Part shown: positions 7,332 through 14,248 of the stretch, piece after piece | Layout: every line of letters starts with the position of its first letter | Numbering within the stretch: the stretch's first letter is position 1 | Origin: an uncultured Roseiflexaceae bacterium | Lineage (GTDB): Bacteria > Chloroflexota > Chloroflexia > Chloroflexales > Roseiflexaceae | Assembly (NCBI GenBank): GCA_937988885.1 | Contig: CALKHR010000158.1 | Coordinates: 1-30,888 of the forward strand | Length of the DNA: 30,888 nt | Direction of reading: 5' to 3' | The notes under the pieces: model-generated | What the model was told of the DNA's origin: nothing | The model's input: the letters and a program-made list of their open reading frames with translations, nothing else | Databases searched by the model: none | Made by a program: the position numbers and the translations under genes

Positions 7332-8744
7332 TTATTCTGCGGGTTTGATGTTGTGGTTCTGGCAGAACATGTTGGTCGGGTCGTAGTGGCGCTTAAGCTC
7401 GGTGAGGCGCTTGTAGTGCGCTTCCGAGAAGCCCGCCCGCATGCGCTCGTGGCCGTAGTCGCCATCGCCGAGCCAGCTGGGCAGCACGCCGCCCGTGGTG
7501 AAGGGTGCCATAGCGTCTGCGATGGTCTGCGTGTTGCGTTTGACGACGACACCCTGCTCGGGACCCATGATCAGGTTGATGGTTTGCATGATGAACGGCG
7601 CGTGGCGCTGGCTGAAGGCGCAGGCGTCGTCGGGGACGCGGGACATTGCGCCGCGAATGTGCCGGATCTCGAACATCATCACGGGCGCTGAGGCTTGTGG
7701 GCCAGCCAGGCGCACGATGGTTTCGATGACGGCTGGCGAGAGGCCTTTGAGCATGGCGGTTTTGCGGTAGGCGGGGATCGGGTCGACTGGGTCGTTGGCG
7801 ATGCTGCCGTTCTCGCTGTAGGGCATCATGCGGAAGGTGTTGGCGATGATGCCTTTGAGCGACAGCATGGGCGCCAGCAGGTGTTGACCGCCGATCTCGC
7901 TGCCGATGAATGCTCCGCGCACGCTGATGACGGCTTTGCCAGCCAGGAACGGTGGCAGGTCCGGCAGCGGCGGCAGGCGCATAATCACGATCGAGGTGGT
8001 CATCTCCTCGGGCTGGGTGGCGACCCATTTGCTGTAGGCGGTGAGGACCTCGGCGGCGTGCTCGATGTCGTAGAAGATCGCGCCACCGTAGATCTGGCTG
8101 ACCGGGTAGAGCTTGAATTCGATGGCGGTGACGATGCCGAAGTTGCCGCTGGCGCCCCGCAGTGCCCAGAACAGGTCGGGCTCTTCGGTGGCGCTGACGC
8201 GCCGGAACTGCCCATCGGCGGTGACGACTTCGATGGCGACGACGCTATCGACGGCTGCACCGTATTTGCGCAGCATCCAGCCGAAGCCGCCGAATAGCGA
8301 GTAGCCGACGACGCCGACGGTCGGCGAGGAGCCGTTGAGCGGCGCGAGGCCGTACTCTTGCGCGGCTTGAACAACTGTGCCCCAACGAACGCCTGCCTCA
8401 ACACGGGCGATCTGTCGCTCGGGGTTGATGCTGAAGCCTTGCATGCGGCTGGTGTTGATGCGCAGGCCACCCTGGAACGGGAAACCGAAGTTGTGACCGG
8501 TGGCTTGCACGCCGACGCTCAGGTTGTTTTCGCGGGCTACGTTGACGGCGGTGACCACATCGTCCTTGTCCTCGACGAATACGATGATGTCGGGCGATGG
8601 CTGGTCGAGCAGTGCGTATCCGGCGCGTGCTGCGTCGTACCCTTCGTCTTCCGGTGTATAGACACGTCCAGGCAATGCAATGCGCAATTGTTCGATTGCG
8701 ATATCGTTAGCGCGAATGAGTTGCTCTGACAGTTGTTCAATCAC
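7332..8744 (-). CDS. FAD-binding oxidoreductase, PCMH/BBE type
   Basis: This 470-residue protein belongs to the p-cresol methylhydroxylase/berberine bridge enzyme superfamily. The FAD-binding domain (about 50-215) has PDIIVFVEDKDDVV, then ATGHNFG, where H84 occupies the position of the usual 8-alpha-histidyl FAD attachment. Further on are GSSPTVGVVGYSLFGGFGW and RGASGNFGIVTAIEF. The second flavin-linking cysteine of bicovalent members is absent (SSPTVGV in its place). The C-terminus YDPTNMFCQNHNI is the BBE signature. Family members oxidise sugars, alcohols or alkaloids; the substrate here cannot be told. The start is GTG with GAGGT upstream. It is a single-gene unit with a terminator and an upstream palindrome. 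Confidence 0.93.
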   Translation of the reverse strand: MIEQLSEQLIRANDIAIEQLRIALPGRVYTPEDEGYDAARAGYALLDQPSPDIIVFVEDKDDVVTAVNVARENNLSVGVQATGHNFGFPFQGGLRINTSRMQGFSINPERQIARVEAGVRWGTVVQAAQEYGLAPLNGSSPTVGVVGYSLFGGFGWMLRKYGAAVDSVVAIEVVTADGQFRRVSATEEPDLFWALRGASGNFGIVTAIEFKLYPVSQIYGGAIFYDIEHAAEVLTAYSKWVATQPEEMTTSIVIMRLPPLPDLPPFLAGKAVISVRGAFIGSEIGGQHLLAPMLSLKGIIANTFRMMPYSENGSIANDPVDPIPAYRKTAMLKGLSPAVIETIVRLAGPQASAPVMMFEIRHIRGAMSRVPDDACAFSQRHAPFIMQTINLIMGPEQGVVVKRNTQTIADAMAPFTTGGVLPSWLGDGDYGHERMRAGFSEAHYKRLTELKRHYDPTNMFCQNHNIKPAE

Positions 8745-8770
8745 GTTTTTACCTCATTTATATTCATCTA

Positions 8771-8801
8771 TGTCAATACAACGCTTTATGAAGTGTTGTA
8801 T
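8771..8801 (-). promoter_or_regulatory. Palindrome and -35-like element upstream of FAD oxidoreductase
   Basis: ATACAACGCTT (8776-8786) and AAGTGTTGTAT (8791-8801) form an 11-bp inverted repeat with one G:T mismatch and a 4-base centre. On the minus strand it abuts TTGACA (8776-8771), a consensus -35 hexamer. No convincing -10 follows at the right distance. It is a candidate operator; the cognate regulator is not obvious in the window. Confidence 0.5.
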
Positions 8802-9030
8802 GCTATGAGGACGCACGAAGATTTCATGTGGTTACTATTGTTGTGGGAAATAGGTCTAAGGTTGTAGTTGTAGTGATTTGAGATGTTTAAATCTCGTTTA
8901 ATCTTGGTATTGTAATGAATGATTGCTTTTGGCGAGGAGATTGGCGGAGACGTAGAAATTGCGCTTCAGAGAGGGGAGAACGTGGATTCGGTGGAACTGT
9001 GACGATGAAGTGATTCTTCGTTTTACGATG
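8802..9030. other. AT-rich intergenic stretch without a gene
   Basis: No reading frame with a plausible product is seen, and codon use does not resemble the neighbouring genes. It separates the oxidoreductase upstream region from the terminator of the first STAS gene. Confidence 0.6.
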
Positions 9031-9078
9031 AAAAGCACAATCTCGCGATGCTGTAAGAGCGGTATCGCGAGATTGTGC
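9031..9078 (-). terminator. Strong terminator of the first STAS gene
   Basis: GCACAATCTCGCGAT (9035-9049) pairs perfectly over 15 bp with ATCGCGAGATTGTGC (9064-9078). On the minus strand the stem is followed by TTTT (9034-9031). It lies 17 bases after the stop of the gene at 9096-10217. Confidence 0.9.
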
Positions 9079-9095
9079 AGCAGAAGGAAACAACT

Positions 9096-10217
9096 CTACT
9101 GTTGGATGATGTGCTCTTTTGATTTGACGACCTCGTCGGAGAGGCTTGTAAGCGCCGCTTGGAGCGTGCTGTACGTGCGGATGTCGTCGAGGCGCAGGCC
9201 GAGTTGCACGACGGTTTGGGCCACCTCGGGGCGAATGCCGACCAGCAGCGTCTCGGCTCCCAACAGGCGCGTCGATTGCACGACCTTCATAATACCTTGG
9301 GCCACCTGCGTATCCACTAGAACGAGGCCGGTGATATCGAGCACCAGATAGCGCGTCTTGCTCTCTTGAATGGTGTGTAGGGCGTGCTGGGTCAGGTGGT
9401 TGAGGCGCTGTGAATCGAGCGAGCCGACCAGCGGCATCACCATCACCGAGTCGCTGACGGGGATGATCGGGACGCTCATTTGCAGGATCATCTGGCGCTG
9501 CTGCTCGTTTTCGGCGATCAGGCGCGCTTGGGCTTCGGCGCGCTCCTGCACCTCGGCGAACGCTGTTTGGAGTGCGAGCGTGCGTTCTTGGATGCGGGCC
9601 TCAAGCTCTTCATTGGTGCGGGCGAGCTCTGCGGCGTTCTGCTGCGCGAGGTTACGTGCCGCGTACACCCGTTGGAGTGTGCGCTGAATGTGTGAGGCGC
9701 CGAGGAAGCCGAGCGAGCTGATGACGCCTTGAAAGATGAGCGCACCGCTGAGCGATAACCACGTGTTATTAGCGAGCAGTGGCGCATTGGGGGAACTGTT
9801 CCAGCCTACGATCAGCAGCAGGATGATATTGATGATCAGGACGATCCAGATCTCGCGAGGGCGCATGATCAGGCTTGCGATCAGCGGCGCGATCCCTAGA
9901 AAGAACGCTCCGAATGACACCTGCTGAGAGGCGAGATCTGCGCTGATTGTGCCTGCAATGACGATGCCGATCTGCAGCCAGGTGCTCAGCGTGACCTGGC
10001 CGATGCGTGCGAGCCAAATCGAGATAAAGAGGCCAATCATTGAGCAGGTGAGTAAAATAGCACCAAATCTCGATGAGTTCCCGAAAAACGTGACTGGCAG
10101 TAGAAACAGGCACGTGAGGCCAATCGCTAGGCCAATGATGATGACCATTTGGCCGCGTTGTTGTGTTTCTTCGTCTTGGGATTGCACGGTTAGCAATCGA
10201 TAAAGCGCGTTTTTCAT
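9096..10217 (-). CDS. Membrane-anchored STAS-domain protein (RsbR-like), paralogue 1
   Basis: This 373-residue protein has about six membrane helices in residues 22-175, a coiled coil of about 60 residues (about 183-243) and a C-terminal STAS domain (about 250-355). The STAS domain carries LVLDITG and VGIRPEVAQTVVQLG. T296 and T335 fall at the places of the two threonines that RsbT phosphorylates in Bacillus RsbR proteins (T171 and T205). RsbR paralogues normally build the stressosome with a variable N-terminal sensor; here the sensor module is a membrane domain, so it probably reports on a membrane signal. No RsbS or RsbT is encoded nearby. A related gene follows at 10679-11803, with a similar architecture from the first residue on. 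Confidence 0.9.
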   Translation of the reverse strand: MKNALYRLLTVQSQDEETQQRGQMVIIIGLAIGLTCLFLLPVTFFGNSSRFGAILLTCSMIGLFISIWLARIGQVTLSTWLQIGIVIAGTISADLASQQVSFGAFFLGIAPLIASLIMRPREIWIVLIINIILLLIVGWNSSPNAPLLANNTWLSLSGALIFQGVISSLGFLGASHIQRTLQRVYAARNLAQQNAAELARTNEELEARIQERTLALQTAFAEVQERAEAQARLIAENEQQRQMILQMSVPIIPVSDSVMVMPLVGSLDSQRLNHLTQHALHTIQESKTRYLVLDITGLVLVDTQVAQGIMKVVQSTRLLGAETLLVGIRPEVAQTVVQLGLRLDDIRTYSTLQAALTSLSDEVVKSKEHIIQQ

Positions 10218-10592
10218 GGTTTCCTATCTGAACACTTGGGTTCACTCACTTGCAATGAAAGTTGATAGAGCACGGCTACCGAGATAGGAGAAGGATTTCG
10301 AAAGATATGACCTGTCGGAAATTGACGATGGACAGGGTTGGAGAAGAAACTGAAGGAATTATATCAGTTTCTTATAGAAGAGATCAATGATAAAGAGGGT
10401 TTTTATGTGATACTAACACGAGATCCCTGGTTGATTAATGAAAGTTTGTGAAGTGAGCATTTTGAGGCGCTGAACAATAAAAATGGTTGAAGTGAAAATA
10501 TCGTTAAAATGATGGGGTTACCGAGAGGAATGGAGTGGATGTGTGGAGTAATATCGTTTGTAATAGGTGAAGTTAGAATATCTCTGAAAATC
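10218..10592. other. AT-rich intergenic region between the STAS genes
   Basis: This region holds no credible coding frame. It is markedly more AT-rich than the genes around it and probably contains the promoter of the downstream STAS gene, but I cannot place a convincing -35/-10 pair. Confidence 0.5.
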
Positions 10593-10632
10593 AGCGATGT
10601 CGATGTACTGCGCGTTGCAGTGCATCGACATC
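10593..10632 (-). terminator. Terminator of the second STAS gene
   Basis: GATGTCGATGTACTGC (10596-10611) pairs with GCAGTGCATCGACATC (10617-10632) around a five-base loop. The only flaw is one wobble-type position. On the minus strand a short TTTT follows a few bases later. It starts about 46 bases after the stop of the gene at 10679-11803. Its outer arm GATGTCGA equals that of the terminator at 5534-5570. Confidence 0.75.
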
Positions 10633-10678
10633 ACATAATCTGAGATGAAGAGCTGGTACGAAGCGTACGCAGCGAGCG

Positions 10679-11803
10679 TTACATAGTAATAGTGGCAGGT
10701 GATCGGATCACCTGATGGTAGGGTATATAAATCTCGGCGAGCGCGGATTGGAGCGAGCTAAACGAGCGAATCCCCGAGAGGTTCAGGCCGAGTTGCACAA
10801 CGGTTTGGGCCACCTCGGGGCGGATACCCACCAGAATGACGTCGGTGCCCAAGAGGCGCGATGACTGCACGACGTTGAGCAACCTCTCGGCAACCAGACT
10901 ATCAACGAATGGGATGCCGGTGATATCGAGCACCAAGAACTTCACTTTATAGCGTTCGAGTGCCTTGAGCGCTTGTTGTTGAAAATGCTCAAGCCGTTCC
11001 TCATCAAGCTCGCCGACCAGCGGCATCACCAGGATCTTCTCGCTGACAGGAATGACGGGCACGCTCATCTCGCGGATGATAGCGCGTTGTTTCTCATTCT
11101 CGGCGAGGAGTTGTTCTTGCGCTCGGGCGCGCGTCTCGACTTCGTTGAGCGCGCGCTGAAGGGCGGCGGTGCGTTCGGAGATACGCTCCTCAAGCACAGA
11201 ATGACTATGCGCAAGTTCGTTTAAGCTCATTTCGACTTGTTGGCGCGCCTGACGAATGGTTTGGATGGCATGCGCTGTGTTGTTCGCTCCTAAATAACTG
11301 AGCAGTGCTACAATGCCGAAGAAAATCACGCTGCCGAACAGCAAGAGTTGGTTTTCTCTGCTGCTGTAGGCCGATGGTGGAAGAATCAAAACACAGATGC
11401 CCACGGACACCAAAAGCAGAATAAGCACAAACCAGATGTGGACGGGGCGTAGGGTCAGGCTCGCAAATAACAGAGGAAGTGCAGCAAAAAAGAGCGAGAT
11501 AGAAATTGAATTATCAATAAGTATTGGGACGATGCAGCCTATAAATAATGTTGCGATAATAATCCAAGCGGCTAACTCGACCCGCCCCCACCGCAAGGCC
11601 AGGAAAGAAGTAGCCATAAGGAAACAATTCGCGAGCGGCGTCAACCATCCGTACGTGCCACTCTTAAAAGCGAATGCTAATGGCACCAACATTAAGCTGG
11701 TAACAATTAAGCCCAACGTTACAATAAAAATCATTTGGGCTCGTCGTTGTCCATCCTCATCTTGACCTTCAATTGTTGAAAGACGCATGATCCATTGTCG
11801 CAT
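10679..11803 (-). CDS. Membrane-anchored STAS-domain protein (RsbR-like), paralogue 2
   Basis: This 374-residue protein is a paralogue of the 9096-10217 product: about six membrane helices (about 22-175), a coiled coil (about 180-243) and a C-terminal STAS domain with VLDITG and VGIRPEVAQTVVQLG. T295 and T334 match the RsbR phosphorylation sites. The start is taken at 11803, not the GTG at 11821, for two reasons: AAGGA lies nine bases before this ATG, and the two paralogues then align from residue 1 (MRQWIMRLSTIEGQDED against MKNALYRLLTVQSQDEE). Membrane parts are diverged while the STAS ends are close, which suggests different inputs feeding one output. Each gene has its own terminator, so they are not one simple operon. 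Confidence 0.9.
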   Translation of the reverse strand: MRQWIMRLSTIEGQDEDGQRRAQMIFIVTLGLIVTSLMLVPLAFAFKSGTYGWLTPLANCFLMATSFLALRWGRVELAAWIIIATLFIGCIVPILIDNSISISLFFAALPLLFASLTLRPVHIWFVLILLLVSVGICVLILPPSAYSSRENQLLLFGSVIFFGIVALLSYLGANNTAHAIQTIRQARQQVEMSLNELAHSHSVLEERISERTAALQRALNEVETRARAQEQLLAENEKQRAIIREMSVPVIPVSEKILVMPLVGELDEERLEHFQQQALKALERYKVKFLVLDITGIPFVDSLVAERLLNVVQSSRLLGTDVILVGIRPEVAQTVVQLGLNLSGIRSFSSLQSALAEIYIPYHQVIRSPATITM

Positions 11804-11821
11804 ACACTTGCATCCTTGCAC

Positions 11822-12093
11822 TAAATACGTTCACTAAAAGACACGTTCATAGAATGTTCAGTTATGAACATATTGTTGCTATACCCCTGGCAAGAAAAGT
11901 TTTGATTTTATCGAAGATGGATGGACCGTGCCGAAGAGATGATATATCTTAGTATACCAAAGAATGATGGTGATTTAAAACGGTCGTATATGCTATATCC
12001 TATTATAAACGAAAATGTTTTTATAGCATCTTCATGTGAAAATATACAAAGTAAAGATTAATAAAATGAGTTAATCGTGTAGTAGGAGAAGTA
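11822..12093. other. AT-rich divergent intergenic region
   Basis: This spacer separates the minus-strand STAS gene from the plus-strand glycoside hydrolase operon and should hold both promoters. A TGCTATAT sequence at 11991-11998 resembles an extended -10 for the plus strand, but no good -35 accompanies it. Confidence 0.4.
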
Positions 12094-14208
12094 GTGGTGC
12101 ACTTCCCGATCGATGATTACACTCCTCATGGGTATCTCGATAATCCAACGCATACGCATAAACTTCGTCAGCGCGGAGTTGTTCGTTCGCATCAGAACGG
12201 CTTTTATTGGCATGTTCCAGCGTTTCCTGGCGGGTACGGCGGCCAACATGAACGGTACCGGGCGGGTCTATCGATCGGTTTCGCTGGTCATACGCAACTT
12301 GCGATGTACGATGGTGTTACCAGTCCATACCACACAAAACAGCTGAAACGATTCGTCTGTCGGCATCAAGAGTACTACCTTGAGTCGGAATGGCAGTTAG
12401 TGAGCGAACATGTGCTGCACGCGCGCCTACGATTATCGAAACCCGCCGAACTTTCGATTCACGCCCTCTATCAACGTCATCATGGTATTTCTGGCGCGTG
12501 GGGCGAATCTGGTTTGGTGGGCTTCTTCGCCAACGACATGCTGATCCTGCAGGCGTTTGAGGATGGCGAAGCCTTCGCGCTGTGGTGCGATCTGCCCGCT
12601 CGCACGTTGGGCATCACGCCCGATGCTGCGCTGGCGGCTACGTGGGCCGCGCAGCCCGCGCCCGGCCTGCCCGCCGATGGCTTCGTGGCGACGTTGGGCC
12701 AGCAGGGGCGACCCGTGGCGCTGCACGGGGTTTGGCAGTTCGATGCGCCCGCCGAGCGCGACATTCAGGTGTTGTTCGCGCGGGGCCACACCGCCGATGC
12801 TGCTCGCCACCACTTGATCGCCGTGCGAGATGTGGCCGCCACCCTGCGCGACGAGAAAATCCAGCAGGACGATGCGTTTTGGGCGACTGCGCCTCGCCTC
12901 AGTGGCGATTGGCCCGCGCATTGGCGTCGCGGCTTGGTGTACGATCTCGAGACGCTGCGCATGGTGGTGCGGCAGCCCATGGGTATCTACCAAAACGTGT
13001 GGGATGGCATGCAGATTCATGCGCCGCGGGTGGTGCTGGCTGAGGCGGCCATCGACTCGTTGCTGCTGGGCTACGCTAACCCGCACTTCGCCCAACAACT
13101 GCTGCTCAACACCTTTCGCGACGCGCCCTTGCCGAACGTGCCCTGCTCCCGTGAGGATGGCAGCTACAACATGGTCGCCGCCGACGGCACTGTCTGCGGC
13201 ACCGGGCCAAACTGGGGCTTCCCGTTCTTGGTGGCGAGGTGGCTGTACGATTTGTCGCCAAACCAAGCCTGGCTGCAAGCGATTTTCCCCTTCCTGTCCG
13301 AGTATCTCGAATGGTGGCTGAAGCAGCGCCAAGCCGAGGATGGCGGCTGGTTCTTTAGCTGTAGCTGGGAATCCGGCCAAGATGATTCGCCGCGCTTCGG
13401 GCCGCAGCCGCTCGGTGGCGGCCACCCAGTGCGCCATATTCGCCCCGTCGATCTGTACGCCGCGCTGGCCCACGCCGCCGACACGCTGGCGTACTTCGCC
13501 GCCCTGTTGGAGCGCCCCGCCGATCAACAGCACTGGCAGGAACGCGCCGAGATGCTCACCGCCGCTACGGCGCGCTTGTGGAACGGCCAACGCTGGGCCG
13601 ATTTCGATGCGCGGGCCGGGCAGTTTACCACGCTGAACGACATCATGCTGCTGACGCCGCTCGCTTTGCGTCTGCCGCACCAACCGAACGGTGCGATGCA
13701 GCCAGATGCCGCCCTGCTCAATCCCGATGCGCTGGTCTGGCCGATGTTCGCGTGGGTGGCTGTGGCGGCCGCCGAGGCCGTGGGGCAGACCGTCACTGCC
13801 GCCACGATCGCCGCCGCGATCTGCGAGCGGGCCTACACGTTCTGGGACGCCCGCCAAGCCGCGCCCGACCGCACGCTGCCCGGCATCGCCTGCGAGTATT
13901 GGCCGCTGAACGGGCGCTGCGGTGGCGAGGGGTATGGTTGGGGCGCCTTCACCACGCACCTGCTGTTGCACACGCTGGTCGGCCTGAGCCCCACCGAGGA
14001 CGGCCTGCACATCGGTCCGAACCTGCCGCACGAGTGGCGAGTGGCTGGTCGGCGCTACGATCTGCACCTGCATTGGCGGGACGCGCCGCTGCACATCAGC
14101 ATTCAGCCGCACGATTCCAGCACCTTCACGCTCGAACTGAACGGACAGCCACACCGCCTTGATTGGGGCACGGCGCTGCATGTGCCGCCGTTCGACCAGG
14201 CGGCGTAG
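12094..14208 (+). CDS. GH63-like (alpha/alpha)6-barrel glycoside hydrolase
   Basis: This 704-residue protein has an N-terminal beta-rich region (about 1-250) and an (alpha/alpha)6 barrel (about 265-640). The barrel has NVWDGMQIH (301-309), REDGSYNM and, most tellingly, WESGQDDSPRF (425-435), the GH63-type motif in which D430 is the expected general acid. E601 in ACEYWPLNG is a candidate base. GH63 and relatives cleave alpha-glucosides or mannosylglycerate-like substrates by inversion; the substrate here is unknown. No signal peptide is visible, so it probably acts in the cytoplasm on an imported oligosaccharide. Start: two GTG codons in a row (12094, 12097) follow AGGAGA; the second has better spacing. 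The GH2-like gene begins 40 bases after its stop, so the two likely form an operon. Confidence 0.82.
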   Translation: MVHFPIDDYTPHGYLDNPTHTHKLRQRGVVRSHQNGFYWHVPAFPGGYGGQHERYRAGLSIGFAGHTQLAMYDGVTSPYHTKQLKRFVCRHQEYYLESEWQLVSEHVLHARLRLSKPAELSIHALYQRHHGISGAWGESGLVGFFANDMLILQAFEDGEAFALWCDLPARTLGITPDAALAATWAAQPAPGLPADGFVATLGQQGRPVALHGVWQFDAPAERDIQVLFARGHTADAARHHLIAVRDVAATLRDEKIQQDDAFWATAPRLSGDWPAHWRRGLVYDLETLRMVVRQPMGIYQNVWDGMQIHAPRVVLAEAAIDSLLLGYANPHFAQQLLLNTFRDAPLPNVPCSREDGSYNMVAADGTVCGTGPNWGFPFLVARWLYDLSPNQAWLQAIFPFLSEYLEWWLKQRQAEDGGWFFSCSWESGQDDSPRFGPQPLGGGHPVRHIRPVDLYAALAHAADTLAYFAALLERPADQQHWQERAEMLTAATARLWNGQRWADFDARAGQFTTLNDIMLLTPLALRLPHQPNGAMQPDAALLNPDALVWPMFAWVAVAAAEAVGQTVTAATIAAAICERAYTFWDARQAAPDRTLPGIACEYWPLNGRCGGEGYGWGAFTTHLLLHTLVGLSPTEDGLHIGPNLPHEWRVAGRRYDLHLHWRDAPLHISIQPHDSSTFTLELNGQPHRLDWGTALHVPPFDQAA

Positions 14209-14248
14209 TACAATACGTGCCGTTACAGCGAACAGGAAAGGCACTCCA

